Part shown: piece by piece, positions 39,375 through 49,641 of the stretch
How the letters are laid out: every line of letters begins with the position of its first letter
Position numbering within the stretch: position 1 is the first letter of the stretch
Program-made: the position numbers and the translations under genes
Source: Paracoccus marinus
Lineage (GTDB): Bacteria; Pseudomonadota; Alphaproteobacteria; Rhodobacterales; Rhodobacteraceae
Assembly: GCF_007018965.1 (NCBI RefSeq)
Contig: NZ_VJYZ01000018.1
Coordinates: 183,339 to 247,338, forward strand
DNA length: 64,000 nt
Direction: 5' to 3'
The notes under the pieces: generated by a model
What the model was told of the DNA's origin: nothing
What the model saw: only the letters and a program-made list of their open reading frames with translations
The model's database searches: none

Positions 39375-42300
39375 TTACTCGGCGGGCGCCTTGCGTTCCG
39401 CGTTCAAGCCCACCACCCGGCGCAGGAACCGCCCGGAACGCAGCTGCATGCCGTCCACCAGCGAGAACAGCGACGGCACGAACAGAAGCGACAGCATCGT
39501 GGACAGAAGCAACCCGCCGATGACGGCGACCGCCATGGGTGACCGGAACTCGCTTCCGTCACCCTTGGATAGCGCCGACGGCAGCATGCCCGCCGCCATT
39601 GCGATCGTGGTCATGATGATGGGGCGCGCGCGTTTGTGGACCGCGTCAAGGATCGCCTCGCGTTTCGGGACGTTGTCGGCCATCGCCTGCAAGGCGAACT
39701 CGACCAGCATGATCGCGTTCTTGGTGACGATCCCCATCAGCATCAGGAAGCCGATCACCACCGGCATCCCGATCGCGAAGTCAAAGATGTAAAGCGCAAG
39801 GATCGCGCCCCCGATCGCCAGCGGCAGCGACAGAAGGATCGAGATGGGCGTGATGAAGCTGGCAAACAGCAGCACCAGGACGACGTAAACAAGCAGCACC
39901 CCCGCCGCCATCGCTAGGGCGAAGGCCCCGAACACCTCGGCCATGATCTCGGCGTCGCCCGAGCTTTCGAACGCGGTGCCCGGCGGCAGCTTCATGGTGT
40001 CCTGCAGCGCCTTGACCTGCGCGTCCACCGGACCCAGGACCGCGCCATCGGCAAGGTTCGCCGTGACCGAGGTGCGATAGCGTCGGTCGTAGCGTTCGAT
40101 CTGGGTCGGGCCGGCCGACAGGGTGACGTCGGCCACGACCGCCAGCGGTACCTGTCCCGCCGCGGACGGCACCCGCAGGCTCTGGATCTGTTGCAGGTCG
40201 TCGCGGGCGGCGGCGTTCAGCCGCACCACGATCGGGATCTGCTCGTCGCCCGCGTTGAACTTGGCAAGGTTCGCCTCGGCGTCGCCCAGCGTCGCCACCA
40301 GAAGCGTCTGGGCAAGGCTGCTGGCCGAGACGCCGAGCTGCGCCGCGATCTCGTCGCGGGGCGTGATCTGGATTTCCGGCCGCCGCATGGCCGACGACGA
40401 CCGCACCCCTTCGAGCGTGTCGAGCTTGCGCATCTCGGTCACGAGCATCTCGGCCGCCTGCGCCGCGCCGTCCTCGGTGTCGGCCAGCACGCTGACGCTC
40501 AGGTCGTTGCCGCCCGCCTCGTTCTGGAAGTTCAGCCGCACGTCGGGCAGGTCGGCCAGGTCGCGCTTCAGCTGTTCCTCGATCGCGAACTGGGTGCGCT
40601 CGCGTTCCTCGCTGGGACCGTAGTTGACGCGCAGCTGGGCTTTCGACACGGCGTCCTCGACCCCCTGCACGAAGACCGAGCGCACTTCGGGCACGGCCGA
40701 GATGCGGTCGATCAGGGTCCGGGACACGGATTCCGTCTGCTCGACGGTCGATCCGGGCGGCAGTTCCAGCTCGATCTGGCTTCGGCCCTGGTCGGCGGGC
40801 GCGATGAACTCGGTCGGCAGCAGCGTCGCGGAAAAGATCGAGCCCGCGAACACGCCCAGGCCGAGGATCAGGGTCAGGAACCGGTGGCGCATGGTCCAGC
40901 GCAGCGTGCCCATCAGCCCGCGCAGGAAGAAGCCGTCGCGTTCCTCTTCGGTATGGCCGCTGCGGATCAGGTAGGCGGCCATCATCGGCGTGATGATCCG
41001 CGCGGTCAGCAGCGAGAACAGCACCGCCACCGCGACCGTCAGCCCGAACTGGCGGAAATATTCGCCCGCCACCCCGCTCATCACCCCCACCGGGGCGAAT
41101 ACCGCCACGATCGAGAAGCTGATCGCGATCACGGTCGTGCCGATCTCGCTCGCCGCCTCGATCGCGGCTTCGTAGGGCGGGGTGCCCATGTGGATGTGGC
41201 GTACGATGTTCTCGATCTCGACGATCGCGTCGTCCACCAGGATGCCGGTCACCAGCGTGATCCCCAGCAGGCTGATCCCGTTGAGCGAGAAGCCGAGCAG
41301 GTCCATCACGAAGAACGTGGGCACGACGGACAGGGGCAGGGCGGCGGCGGCGACCAGCGTCGCGCGCCAGTTGCGCAGGAACAGCAGCACCACGATCACC
41401 GCAAGGGCCGCGCCCTCGTAAAGCGTGTGCATCGCGGATTCGTAGCTTTGCCGGGTGTAGGTCGTGGAATCGTCGATCAGGGTGATCTGCGCGTTGGGGT
41501 AGCGCTTGCCGATCCCTTCAAGCGCGGCCTTGGTCCCGTCGCCCGCCAGCAGGTCGGATGCCCCGACCGCGCGAAAGACCGCGAAGGCGACGACCGGCCG
41601 GCCGTTCAGCAGCGCGAAGTTGCGCTGTTCGCTCGCGCCGTCGGTCACGCTGCCCAGCTGGTCCAGACGCACGGTCCGCCCGTCGCCGATCTCGATCGCG
41701 GTGGCGGCAAGCTGGTTCACGGTGTCGGCGGCGCCGAGCGCGCGGATCGAATATTCCCGCCCCGACACGTCGCCCCGGCCACCGCCCATGTCGATGTTGC
41801 GTGCCCGCAGCTGCTGCGAGACGTCGGCCGCCGTCAGGCCAAGGGCGAGCAGGCGGCTGGGATCAAGGTCCACGCTGATCTCGCGGTCGGCGCCGCCGAT
41901 GCGGCTGACCTCGCCCACGCCCGGGACGCTGGACAGCTCGCGCCCGATCACGTCGTCCACGAAGTCCGAAAGCTCGCTCACCGAACTCGTCTGGTCGCTG
42001 ACCGCATAGGTCAGGATCGGCATGCTGGTCACGTCGATACGGCGCACGATGGGTTCCAGGATCGAGCCGGGAAGGTCCGACCGCACGCTGGAAATCGCGT
42101 CCTTGACGTCATTCAGCGCCCGGTCGCTGTCGGCTTCAAGCTCGAACTCGACGATCAAATTGGCGACGCCGTCGGTCACGGTCGTCGTCATGTGGCGCAC
42201 GTCGGGTATGGTCGAGATCGCGTCCTCGATCGGGCGCGCGACCTGGCTGACCAGCTCGCTCGGGCCGGCGCCCTGCTGGGATACGGTTACGTTGATAAGC

Positions 42301-42428
42301 GGCAGGTCGACCGTCGGCATGGCGGTGATCGGCAGCCGGGCGAAGCTGACCAGACCGACGATCAGCAGCACGAGGAAGATCGCGATCGGCGGGACCGGCC
42401 GCTTGATCGACCAGGTCGAAAGGTTCAT
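39375..42428 (-). CDS. RND-family efflux transporter permease
   Basis: Inner-membrane proton-driven exporter of an RND tripartite pump. The 1017-residue length is typical (about 12 spans in two halves). It starts MNLSTWSIKRPVPPIAIFLV and contains the PN-loop-like MPTVDLPLINVTVSQQGAGP, VTGILVDDAIVEIENIVRH in the TM4 region with the acidic proton-relay pair, and a GIVTKNAIMLVEFA repeat-type motif in the second half. The ATG at 42428 overlaps the adaptor stop (ATGA). Substrate cannot be read. Confidence 0.94.
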   Translation of the reverse strand: MNLSTWSIKRPVPPIAIFLVLLIVGLVSFARLPITAMPTVDLPLINVTVSQQGAGPSELVSQVARPIEDAISTIPDVRHMTTTVTDGVANLIVEFELEADSDRALNDVKDAISSVRSDLPGSILEPIVRRIDVTSMPILTYAVSDQTSSVSELSDFVDDVIGRELSSVPGVGEVSRIGGADREISVDLDPSRLLALGLTAADVSQQLRARNIDMGGGRGDVSGREYSIRALGAADTVNQLAATAIEIGDGRTVRLDQLGSVTDGASEQRNFALLNGRPVVAFAVFRAVGASDLLAGDGTKAALEGIGKRYPNAQITLIDDSTTYTRQSYESAMHTLYEGAALAVIVVLLFLRNWRATLVAAAALPLSVVPTFFVMDLLGFSLNGISLLGITLVTGILVDDAIVEIENIVRHIHMGTPPYEAAIEAASEIGTTVIAISFSIVAVFAPVGVMSGVAGEYFRQFGLTVAVAVLFSLLTARIITPMMAAYLIRSGHTEEERDGFFLRGLMGTLRWTMRHRFLTLILGLGVFAGSIFSATLLPTEFIAPADQGRSQIELELPPGSTVEQTESVSRTLIDRISAVPEVRSVFVQGVEDAVSKAQLRVNYGPSEERERTQFAIEEQLKRDLADLPDVRLNFQNEAGGNDLSVSVLADTEDGAAQAAEMLVTEMRKLDTLEGVRSSSAMRRPEIQITPRDEIAAQLGVSASSLAQTLLVATLGDAEANLAKFNAGDEQIPIVVRLNAAARDDLQQIQSLRVPSAAGQVPLAVVADVTLSAGPTQIERYDRRYRTSVTANLADGAVLGPVDAQVKALQDTMKLPPGTAFESSGDAEIMAEVFGAFALAMAAGVLLVYVVLVLLFASFITPISILLSLPLAIGGAILALYIFDFAIGMPVVIGFLMLMGIVTKNAIMLVEFALQAMADNVPKREAILDAVHKRARPIIMTTIAMAAGMLPSALSKGDGSEFRSPMAVAVIGGLLLSTMLSLLFVPSLFSLVDGMQLRSGRFLRRVVGLNAERKAPAE

Positions 42429-43825
42429 CGCACCGTCCCCTGCGGATCGGGCCGGGCCGTCGATGCCTCGAGCGTCGTGCCTGAGGTGGCGGCTTTCCTC
42501 GCCGCGTCCTCGACGGCGGGGGCGGGGGCTGGGGCGGGGGCCGCCTTGGCGGGACCGGCCGCGCCTTGCGGGGCCGGCGCTTCGGCCATCGGCGCGGGGG
42601 CCGGTTTCTGCGGGGCTGACGGCGCCGCGCCTTCGGCCACGGGATTCACCGGGTCCCCGTCGCGGAAGAAGGCGCCCGCGCGCAGCAGGACGGGTTCGCC
42701 CTGCGCCAGCCCCTCGGCGATCTCGCGCCGGTCGTCCCACAGGACGCCCGCGCGGACCATCCGCGTCTCGATCCGGTTGTCCCGCACGACCTGCACCCGC
42801 TCGCCGTCACCATCGGCAAGAACGGCAGTGGCCGGCACGGTGACCGCTTCGCGTTCGTCCAGCACGATCCATCCGTTGGCGAACAGGCCCGGCCGCAGCC
42901 GCCCGTCGCCGGCGAGCGCCACCCGCACGACCCCCAGCCGCGTCACCGGATCGACGCTGGCGGGGATCAGCCGCACGCGGCCCTCGACCGGGCCCACGCC
43001 GGTCACCGACAGCGTCACGGGATCGCCCGCCTGCAGGCCGGACAGGGCGGTTTCCAGGACCTCGCCCTCCATCTCGACCTCGCCGTCGACGATCAGGCGG
43101 AACATCGGCTCGGCGGCGGCGCCCGACAGCGCGCCCCGGGTGGCGTTGCGTTCGGTGATGATCCCGTTCGCGGGCGAGGTGATGGTCGCGCGCTCGAAGT
43201 TCAGCTGCGCGATACCCCGCGCGGCCTCGGCCTGGGCAAGCCCGGCCTGCGCCACGGCGAGCCCGCCCTGCGCCGACGCGGCGGCGGCGGCGGCCGACGC
43301 CTGCGCGGCAATCGCCTCGTCCAGCACCGCCTGCGTGGTGTTGCCGCTGCGGTTCAGCCGCCGGGTCCGGTCAAGCGACGATCCGGCCTGCGCGGCGGCG
43401 GCGTCGGCGCTGGCGATCTCGCTTTCCGCCTGGCCGATGGCGGCGCGGGCGCGGGCGAGTTCCGCGTCGGCCTGGGTCAGTTCGGCGCGCAGCGTCGTGT
43501 CGGTCAGGCGGGCCAGCGGCTGTCCCGCCGTCACGCTGTCGCCGACCTCGACCAGCAGCTCGTTGATCTCGTAGCCCGACACCTGCGGATAGACCTGCAC
43601 CTCGGACCGGGCGACCAGCGTGCCCGACACCGGCACCCGTTCCTGCACGGTGCTGCGGATCGCGGGCGAGATGGTGACGGTGGGCACGATCGACGCGACC
43701 GCCGGGGCCTGATCGGGATCGGCGGCGCGGACGGGATGGGGCAGCGCCAGCATCGCCATCCCCGCCGCAAGCAGGGATGCCGGCAGGATGCGGCCAAAGG
43801 TGGTCAGGCGGCGCCGAGGTTGCAT
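42425..43825 (-). CDS. RND efflux periplasmic adaptor (membrane fusion protein)
   Basis: A 466-residue partner of the permease. It has a signal sequence (hydrophobic core about residues 14-28, ending VRAAD), a lipoyl/beta-barrel part (VPVSGTLVARSEVQVYPQVS, VEVGDSVTAGQPLARLTDTT), a long alpha-hairpin (DAELARARAAIGQAESEIAS) and an Ala/Pro-rich C-terminal tail of about 60 residues beyond the usual end. Its stop overlaps the permease start, so the two are co-translated. No outer-membrane TolC gene is next to them. Confidence 0.92.
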   Translation of the reverse strand: MQPRRRLTTFGRILPASLLAAGMAMLALPHPVRAADPDQAPAVASIVPTVTISPAIRSTVQERVPVSGTLVARSEVQVYPQVSGYEINELLVEVGDSVTAGQPLARLTDTTLRAELTQADAELARARAAIGQAESEIASADAAAAQAGSSLDRTRRLNRSGNTTQAVLDEAIAAQASAAAAAASAQGGLAVAQAGLAQAEAARGIAQLNFERATITSPANGIITERNATRGALSGAAAEPMFRLIVDGEVEMEGEVLETALSGLQAGDPVTLSVTGVGPVEGRVRLIPASVDPVTRLGVVRVALAGDGRLRPGLFANGWIVLDEREAVTVPATAVLADGDGERVQVVRDNRIETRMVRAGVLWDDRREIAEGLAQGEPVLLRAGAFFRDGDPVNPVAEGAAPSAPQKPAPAPMAEAPAPQGAAGPAKAAPAPAPAPAVEDAARKAATSGTTLEASTARPDPQGTVR

Positions 43826-43915
43826 TGCTGCCCTGCAGGTTGAAGCTCAGCGCCTGTTTAAGCCAGACGCGGTCCTGCAACAATGCCGCTGCCCGGGCGG
43901 CAGGCGCGCCCCTGC

Positions 43916-44701
43916 CTAGAACGCCGCGTTCACGCCCGGAAGTCGCAGTTCCGTGACCAAGTCGCGCAGTTCCTGCCGCGCGGCGATGTTGGACATCGAC
44001 AGTTGCGCGGTGCCGATGTCGCGCAGGTCCAGCAGCGTCAGGCCGCGCGGGAACAGCTCGCGAAAGATCACCCGCTCGGCAAAGCCCGCCGCCACCCGGA
44101 AGCCGATCCGCTTCGACAGCGACGCGAGCGCGGTGCCGACCTTGCGCTTGTTGTGCATTTCCTGCGTGCCAAGGCGGTTGCGCAGCACGATCCAGTCGAT
44201 CGGGCCCGCGCCCGCCTGCCCACGCAGCTGGCGCGCGTTCCACACCATCTCGGCATAGATCGACGGGGCCAGCACCTTGCCCTCGGGCGACATCCGCGCA
44301 AGCAGGTCGAAGTCGATGAAGCTGTCGTTCATCGGCGTGATGAGCGTGTCGGCCAGCGCATGCGCCATCTGCGCGAGTTTGGTGTGCGAGCCCGGGCAGT
44401 CGATCAGGATGAAGTCGCAGCTTTCGTCGAGCGCCCCGACCACGGCCGACAGCGGATCGTCGCCGCCGTCATTGCCGTCGCGCGAAAGCTCGGCCAGCAG
44501 CGGCGTCGGCAGGTCCAGCCCCTCGCGCGCGGCGAACGCGGCGCGGTTTTCCAGATAGCGCCCGAAGCTGCGCTGGCGCACGTCTAGGTCCAGTGCGCCG
44601 ACGCGGTGGCCCATGCGCGAAAGCGCCGTCGCCACGTGCATCGAGGTCGTGGACTTGCCCGACCCGCCCTTTTCGTTGCCGACGACGATGATGTGCGCCA
44701 C
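43916..44701 (-). CDS. mipZ: Division-plane positioning ATPase MipZ (ParA/MinD family)
   Basis: Positions FtsZ by forming a gradient from ParB-bound origins. The 261-residue protein has the deviant Walker A NEKGGSGKSTTSMH (Lys11, Lys16), the A' region LDLDVRQRSFGRYLENR and Walker B FILIDCPGSHTKLAQ. The alphaproteobacterial MipZ features are FLRL-free basic NRLGTQEMHNKRKVG and GLTLLDLRDIG near the C-terminus. The start is GTG at 44701 with AAGGGG upstream; a longer frame is open but lacks similarity. Confidence 0.93.
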   Translation of the reverse strand: MAHIIVVGNEKGGSGKSTTSMHVATALSRMGHRVGALDLDVRQRSFGRYLENRAAFAAREGLDLPTPLLAELSRDGNDGGDDPLSAVVGALDESCDFILIDCPGSHTKLAQMAHALADTLITPMNDSFIDFDLLARMSPEGKVLAPSIYAEMVWNARQLRGQAGAGPIDWIVLRNRLGTQEMHNKRKVGTALASLSKRIGFRVAAGFAERVIFRELFPRGLTLLDLRDIGTAQLSMSNIAARQELRDLVTELRLPGVNAAF

Positions 44702-44818
44702 GCGATTCCCCTTGCCGCCCCACTGTCTAGCCAGCCCGTCCAGGGGTTGCAAAGCGGCTGTTCACCATCGCGTGCGCGCAGGGTAAGGTCCGCCGAAAAT
44801 CTGCAAGGGTTCCAAGAC

Positions 44819-45736
44819 ATGCCTTCCAGCCAGCCCGGCGAACCGATCCACGAAGCTGCCGGTCGGCCCGTCGTCGAATGTTTCTTCGACCGGCCGACCG
44901 GCAGCCTGCAATATGTCTTCCACGATCCCGCGACGATGAAGGGCGCGATCGTGGACCCCGTCTGGAACTTCTGCGGCCGCGCGGGCGCGACCAGCACGAC
45001 CGAGGCAGACCGCATCCTCGCCCATGTCGAGGCGCGGGGGATCGAGGTGGAATGGATCCTCGACACCCATCCCCACGCCGACCACTTCAGCGCGGCGGTC
45101 TATCTGTCCGACCGCCTTGGCGGCGTGCCGCGCGGGATCGGCGCCCGGGTGGTCGAGGTGCAGCGGATGTGGCGGACGTTCTACAACGACGACCGGATCG
45201 CGGCCGACGGGCGGCAGTGGGACCGGCTGTTTCACGATGGCGACAGCTTCATGGTGGGGACGATTCCGGTGCGGGTGATGCTGTCGCCGGGCCATACGCT
45301 CGCGTCGATCAGCTATGTCGCGGGCGACGCGGCCTTCATCCACGACACGCTGATGATGCCCCATTGCGGGACCAGCCGGACCGATTTTCCGGGCGGCGGG
45401 GCGGATGACCTGTGGAACACGATCCGCGCGATCCTTGACCTGCCGGCCGACACCCGGCTGTTCACCGGCCACGACTACCCGGCGCCCGGCGTCGAGCCGG
45501 GATACCTGTCCACCGTGGCCGAGCAGCGCGCGTCGAACATCCACGTCCGTGACGGAACCTCGCGCGAGGAGTTCATCGCCAGCCGCGAGGCGAGGGACCG
45601 GACGCTGGCGCTGCCCGACCGGATGCTGCACGCGCTGCAGGTCAACCTGCGCGGCGGCCGCCTGCCCGAGCCCGAGGCGGACGGCCACAGCTATCTGAAA
45701 ATTCCGCTGAACCGGTTCCGGCCGCTGGCGGGCTGA
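44819..45736 (+). CDS. MBL-fold metallo-hydrolase (persulfide-dioxygenase-like group)
   Basis: A 305-residue metallo-beta-lactamase-fold enzyme with the binuclear site DTHPHADHFSAA (His84, His86, Asp88, His89), LSPGHTLASISY and FTGHDYP. The N-terminal VVECFFDRPTGSLQYVFHDP and GTSRTDFPGGGADDLWNTI place it in the group containing Blh and ETHE1-like persulfide dioxygenases, often linked to sulfur detoxification. The exact substrate cannot be read. Divergent to mipZ. Confidence 0.85.
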   Translation: MPSSQPGEPIHEAAGRPVVECFFDRPTGSLQYVFHDPATMKGAIVDPVWNFCGRAGATSTTEADRILAHVEARGIEVEWILDTHPHADHFSAAVYLSDRLGGVPRGIGARVVEVQRMWRTFYNDDRIAADGRQWDRLFHDGDSFMVGTIPVRVMLSPGHTLASISYVAGDAAFIHDTLMMPHCGTSRTDFPGGGADDLWNTIRAILDLPADTRLFTGHDYPAPGVEPGYLSTVAEQRASNIHVRDGTSREEFIASREARDRTLALPDRMLHALQVNLRGGRLPEPEADGHSYLKIPLNRFRPLAG

Positions 45737-45789
45737 GCTTTGGCGCGCGTTGCCCGCTGCCCGTCGCCCGCCGTGCCCCTGAATGCAGA

Positions 45790-45811
45790 ACGCCGCCCCG
45801 GGGGGCGGCGT
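45790..45811. terminator. GC-rich hairpin between convergent MBL and rpmE genes
   Basis: ACGCCGCCCC (45790-45799) and GGGGGCGGCGT (45801-45811) form a long stem with almost no loop. It lies between convergent genes and probably terminates both; no T-run is visible. Confidence 0.5.
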
Positions 45812-45836
45812 CTCGCGTTCGCGTCGGGTGTGGGGA

Positions 45837-46058
45837 TCAGAAGCCCAGGCCGGCGTACTTGTTCTTGAACTTCGACACGCGCCCGCCGGTGTCCATCAGC
45901 TTGGACGAGCCGCCGGTCCACGCCGGGTGCGAGGTGGGGTCGATGTCCAGCGACATGGTGTCGCCTTCCTTGCCCCAGGTCGAGCGCACCTGGTAGGTGG
46001 TGCCGTCCGTCATCTTGACGGAGATCATGTGGTAGTCGGGGTGGATTTCGGCTTTCAT
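45837..46058 (-). CDS. rpmE: 50S ribosomal protein L31
   Basis: A 73-residue ribosomal protein with [40 protein letters not shown] and the terminal [15 protein letters not shown]. It has no cysteines, so it is the zinc-independent (C-minus) form. It ends the minus-strand cluster that runs from rpsP/rimM through trmD and rplS (12 bp after rplS). Confidence 0.95.
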   Translation of the reverse strand: MKAEIHPDYHMISVKMTDGTTYQVRSTWGKEGDTMSLDIDPTSHPAWTGGSSKLMDTGGRVSKFKNKYAGLGF

Positions 46059-46069
46059 CGCGCGCGACC

Positions 46070-46480
46070 TCAGGCTTTGACGTTTGCGTCGGCCGAAACA
46101 GCGGCCTTGTCGGCCTTCGGCTTGTAGTTGGTGACTTCGGCGATCCGGGCCGATTTGCCGCGGCGATCGCGCAGGTAGTACAGCTTGGCGCGGCGGACGC
46201 GGCCGCGGCGCACGACCTCGATCGACTCGATGTTGGTCGAGTACAGCGGGAACACACGCTCCACGCCCTCGCCGAACGAGATCTTGCGGACGGTGAACGA
46301 GGCGGCCAGCGTCTCGCCGCCCTTGCGGCTGATGCACACGCCTTCGTAGTTCTGGACACGGCTCCGGGTGCCCTCGGTCACCTTGTAGCCGACGCGCACG
46401 GTGTCGCCGGCCTTGAAGTCGGGAATGGTCTTGCCGAGCGCGGCGATCTGCTCGGCTTCGATCTGGGCGATAAGGTTCAT
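46070..46480 (-). CDS. rplS: 50S ribosomal protein L19
   Basis: A 136-residue L19: [79 protein letters not shown]. The last ~15 residues are an Ala/Lys tail beyond the usual end. Its ATG overlaps the trmD stop (ATGA). Confidence 0.97.
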   Translation of the reverse strand: MNLIAQIEAEQIAALGKTIPDFKAGDTVRVGYKVTEGTRSRVQNYEGVCISRKGGETLAASFTVRKISFGEGVERVFPLYSTNIESIEVVRRGRVRRAKLYYLRDRRGKSARIAEVTNYKPKADKAAVSADANVKA

Positions 46481-47349
46481 CGCGGTTGGTCCTTGTCATG
46501 CTCGCGGCTGTTCCGCGATTGGTCTGATGCGCCCGAGAGCTGTCGGTCCTTTGCCGGGTCCACATGCCGGTCGGCATATGCCCGCCACAGGTCGGGGCGG
46601 CGTTCCTTGGTCAGGCTTTCGGCCTGTAGGGCGCGCCATTGCGAAATGGCCGCGTGGTTGCCCGACAGAAGAACGTCGGGCGTCGCGCGGCCTTCCCAGA
46701 TGGCAGGCTTCGTGTACTGCGGATGTTCAAGAAGGCCGTGGGAAAAGGATTCCTCGGCCAGCGAATCCTGATTCCCCAGCACGCGCGGTATAAGGCGAAC
46801 CGTCGCGTCGATCAAGACCTGCGCCGCGATCTCTCCCCCTGTCAGGACGTAGTCGCCGATGCTGACTTCGGTCACGTCGAATGCGTCAAGGACGCGCTGG
46901 TCCACGCCCTCGAACCGGCCGCAGATCAGGGTGACGCCCGGACCCTGGGCGAGGCTGCGGGCAAGCGCCTGCGTCAGCGGTCGGCCGCGCGGCGACAGAT
47001 AGACGACCGGCAGGCCGGGGGCCGCGCCCCGCGCTTCGCGCAGCGCCGCCGCCATCACGTCCGGGCGCAGCACCATGCCCGCGCCGCCGCCCGCAGGGGT
47101 GTCGTCCACGTTGCGGTGCCGCCCCTCGCCGAACTGGCGCAGCGGGATCGTGCGCAGGTTCCACAAGCCCTCGGCCAGCGCCCGGCCCGTCAGGGACAGG
47201 CCCAGCGTGCCGGGAAACGCCTCGGGGAACAGGGTCACGATCTGCGCGGTCCAGGCGCCCGCGACCTGCGGCTCGGCCATCAGCTCGCGCGGGCGGAGCG
47301 ATGGCGTCGCGCGCAGTCGGCCGTGGGAACGGGGCGGCTCGTCGGTCAT
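46477..47349 (-). CDS. trmD: tRNA (guanine(37)-N1)-methyltransferase
   Basis: Methylates G37 of tRNAs, preventing frameshifts. A 290-residue SPOUT-knot enzyme: [74 protein letters not shown] and [13 protein letters not shown]. The chosen ATG at 47349 overlaps the stop of the upstream membrane-protein gene (ATGA), which adds about 23 residues to the usual N-terminus; MAEPQVAG at 47280 is an alternative start giving 267 residues. Confidence 0.95.
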   Translation of the reverse strand: MTDEPPRSHGRLRATPSLRPRELMAEPQVAGAWTAQIVTLFPEAFPGTLGLSLTGRALAEGLWNLRTIPLRQFGEGRHRNVDDTPAGGGAGMVLRPDVMAAALREARGAAPGLPVVYLSPRGRPLTQALARSLAQGPGVTLICGRFEGVDQRVLDAFDVTEVSIGDYVLTGGEIAAQVLIDATVRLIPRVLGNQDSLAEESFSHGLLEHPQYTKPAIWEGRATPDVLLSGNHAAISQWRALQAESLTKERRPDLWRAYADRHVDPAKDRQLSGASDQSRNSREHDKDQPR

Positions 47350-47675
47350 CGGCGCAGGAACCCCGGCGTGACGGCAAGGATCGCGCCCGCGGCCGTGACG
47401 GCCAGCGGCAGCCAGCCGGGGATGCCCCCCAGGGGGCCGATCCGCCCGCCGACCCACCACAGCGCCAGCGCGAGGGCGCCGATCGCAAAGAACATCGCCG
47501 CCAGCCGCAGCGACGCCTGCAGGTCCTGCCGCGCGCCGATTGGCAGGCTTGCCACCGCGATGACTGGCGCGAACAGGTAGGCGTTCGGGTCGCTCGCCCC
47601 GGACAGACCCTGCAGCAACGGGCCTGCGAACATGACGACCAGCGCGGGGATGAAAGTCGGGGAAACCCTGTTCAT
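47346..47675 (-). CDS. Small membrane protein of unknown function
   Basis: A 109-residue protein with about three membrane spans ([57 protein letters not shown]). Not recognised. It overlaps rimM upstream and trmD downstream by 4 bp each (ATGA), so it is translated with the tRNA/ribosome genes, but nothing in it suggests a role in translation. Confidence 0.75.
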   Translation of the reverse strand: MNRVSPTFIPALVVMFAGPLLQGLSGASDPNAYLFAPVIAVASLPIGARQDLQASLRLAAMFFAIGALALALWWVGGRIGPLGGIPGWLPLAVTAAGAILAVTPGFLRR

Positions 47676-48169
47676 TCGTCGCTTTCGGGCGGGTCGGCGA
47701 CGATGCGGCCCGCGGTCAGGTCCACGGTCGGCACGGCCGCGCGCGTGAACGGCACCAGCAGCACGCCCGAGGGACCCAGGACTTCAAGGATGTCGCCTGC
47801 GCCATGGTCGTGGACGGCCCGCACGCGGCCCAGCGACACCCCGCCGGTATCCACGACCTCGAGCCCGATCAGGTCGGCGTGATAGAATTCGTCATCGGGA
47901 AGCGAGGGCAGGGCGGCCCGGTCTGCCCACAGCGTCGTGCCCTTGAGCGCGTCGGCCTGTTCCTTGGTATCCACCCCGGTCAGCCGCGCGCCAAGGCCAC
48001 CATTAACGGGCCGCGTCAGCTTGACGGCGAAGCTGCGCTTGCCGTCCTCGGTCGCGAGCGGGCCGTAGGTCGCGATGTCCTCGGCCCTCGCGCAGAAGCT
48101 TTTCAGCCGCACCTCGCCGCGCACCCCGAAGGCGCCGGCGATGGCCCCCACACAGATGCGGTCGGTCAT
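47672..48169 (-). CDS. rimM: Ribosome maturation factor RimM
   Basis: Assists 30S head assembly with S19. The 165-residue protein has the RimM N-terminal beta barrel ([22 protein letters not shown]) and the PRC-barrel C-terminal half ([53 protein letters not shown]). The ATG at 48169 has GGAG upstream; a GTG six codons earlier lacks a ribosome site. Confidence 0.95.
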   Translation of the reverse strand: MTDRICVGAIAGAFGVRGEVRLKSFCARAEDIATYGPLATEDGKRSFAVKLTRPVNGGLGARLTGVDTKEQADALKGTTLWADRAALPSLPDDEFYHADLIGLEVVDTGGVSLGRVRAVHDHGAGDILEVLGPSGVLLVPFTRAAVPTVDLTAGRIVADPPESDE

Positions 48170-48236
48170 GCGGGAATGCTCCGTCACGATGTGGACGGCC
48201 GGGCAACGTCATGCCCGGCCGCCAGGTTGCAGCCGA

Positions 48237-48701
48237 TCAGGGCGTTTCGGTGCCGCTGGTGGCTTCCGATGCGTCCAGCGCCGTCTCGTCGGTGGCGGTC
48301 GCTTCTTCGGCTGCCTCTTCGACGACGGGCGCGTTCTTCGCGGCTTCCTCGGCCTCGCGGGCGGCGGTCTCGCGCGCGGCGCGCTTCTCGGCGCGGTCCT
48401 TCGCGGCCTTGCCGGGCTCGCCCTTCTTCAGGTTCTTGCGCTCGGTCTTTTCGGTCGCGCCGGCGGCTTCCAGGAAGCGGGCCACGCGGTCGGTCGGCTG
48501 CGCGCCCTGGCCCAGCCAGTACTGCACGCGCTCCATGTCCATCTTGATGCGGTCTTCGCTGTCGCGCGGCAGAAGCGGGTTGTAGGTGCCCAGCTTTTCC
48601 AGGAAGCGGCCGTCGCGCGGCATGCGCGAGTCGGTGGCGACGATGGCGTAGTGCGGGCGCTTCTTGGAGCCGCCGCGGGCCAGTCGGATCTTCATTGCCA
48701 T
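48237..48701 (-). CDS. rpsP: 30S ribosomal protein S16 with extended acidic tail
   Basis: The first ~80 residues are S16: [60 protein letters not shown]. After that comes a ~70-residue tail, first Lys/Glu-rich and then Ala/Glu/Thr-rich, making 154 residues against ~80-90 in E. coli. Extended S16 is common in Rhodobacterales. The ATG at 48701 has AAGGAG upstream. Confidence 0.97.
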   Translation of the reverse strand: MAMKIRLARGGSKKRPHYAIVATDSRMPRDGRFLEKLGTYNPLLPRDSEDRIKMDMERVQYWLGQGAQPTDRVARFLEAAGATEKTERKNLKKGEPGKAAKDRAEKRAARETAAREAEEAAKNAPVVEEAAEEATATDETALDASEATSGTETP

Positions 48702-48754
48702 TCGATATTCTCCTTTGAAATGGCGGGTGGCGGGGAACCCGCCGTCAGGGATGG

Positions 48755-49117
48755 TCAGGATTGGAAGTGCTCGTGGTGGCGGATGACTTCCGCGATCACG
48801 AAGTTGAGGAACTTGCGCGCAAAGGCGGGGTCCAGGTCGGCCTCGCGCGCAAGGCGTTCCAGCCGCTCGATCTGCTGGCTTTCGCGCGCAGGGTCCGAGG
48901 GCGGAAGCTCGTGGTCCGCCTTGAGCCGGCCCACGGATTGCGTGTGCTTGAACCGCTCGGCGAGGGTAAAGACCAGCACGGCATCCAGCCGGTCGATCGA
49001 AGCGCGATGATCGCGCAGCAGCGCCGCCGCGCGGGCCACGGGATCGTCGCCGCCCGGCGCGGTTTCCGTGGCAGCGTCGCGCTTGGCGTCGGTGGCGGAG
49101 GGGTCCTGCATCGTCAT
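48755..49117 (-). CDS. Chorismate mutase (AroQ-type)
   Basis: Converts chorismate to prephenate. The 120-residue all-helical protein has the AroQ pattern: [22 protein letters not shown] with key Arg/Glu-type residues, [22 protein letters not shown] and a C-terminal helix [14 protein letters not shown]. About 30 N-terminal residues are outside the usual domain. The ATG at 49117 overlaps the GNAT stop upstream (ATGA). It stands between acetyltransferases and rpsP. Confidence 0.9.
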   Translation of the reverse strand: MTMQDPSATDAKRDAATETAPGGDDPVARAAALLRDHRASIDRLDAVLVFTLAERFKHTQSVGRLKADHELPPSDPARESQQIERLERLAREADLDPAFARKFLNFVIAEVIRHHEHFQS

Positions 49118-49641
49118 GCCGCAGTCTTTCCGGGGTGGCGCCATATGTGGCAGGGGTGCCCCATGAACTCGATCTCGCGCTCGATCGTCGCGCCAAGGCG
49201 GCGGGCGAGGTTCTGCGAGCGGATGTTTTCCGGGTCGATCAGGGAGATGAGGCCGGTCAAGCCGAAAAGCCGCGCGCCCGCGTCGCGCGCGGCCGACGCC
49301 GCCTCGAACGCGTAGCCCTTGCCCTCGAACCCGTCGAAAAGGTGCCAGCCCAGCTCCGGCTCGGGCCATGTCGCGGGATACAAAAGGCCGATCCGGCCCA
49401 CGGGCGCGCCGGTCGCGCGTTCCTCGACCATCCACATACCATAACCGCGCAGCGCCCAGTGGCCGATCTGGCCGGCCAGTCGCCCCCAGACCTGGAACGG
49501 GTCGACCCTGCCGCCGATGAACCGCGTCCGCTCTTCGCCCGCGTAGAACGCGACCATCGCATCCAGATCGGACAGCCGCGGCTCGCGCAGGACCAGCCGT
49601 TCGGTCTCGATCACCGGGATGTCGGGGGTAAGGGCGGTCAC
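49114..49641 (-). CDS. GNAT-family N-acetyltransferase (RimJ/RimL-like), copy 2
   Basis: A 175-residue protein: [20 protein letters not shown] at the N-terminus, [40 protein letters not shown], and a C-terminal [14 protein letters not shown]. This is the RimJ/RimL-like GNAT pattern. The start GTG at 49641 overlaps the stop of the paralogous GNAT (GTGA). An in-frame ATG 17 codons earlier would extend into the paralogue and is less likely. Confidence 0.88.
   Translation of the reverse strand: MTALTPDIPVIETERLVLREPRLSDLDAMVAFYAGEERTRFIGGRVDPFQVWGRLAGQIGHWALRGYGMWMVEERATGAPVGRIGLLYPATWPEPELGWHLFDGFEGKGYAFEAASAARDAGARLFGLTGLISLIDPENIRSQNLARRLGATIEREIEFMGHPCHIWRHPGKTAA

Noticed and set aside
40191..43574. 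1127-codon plus-strand frame opposite the RND pump genes
   Set aside because: Antisense artefact; low-complexity His/Arg/Gly-rich translation without domains.
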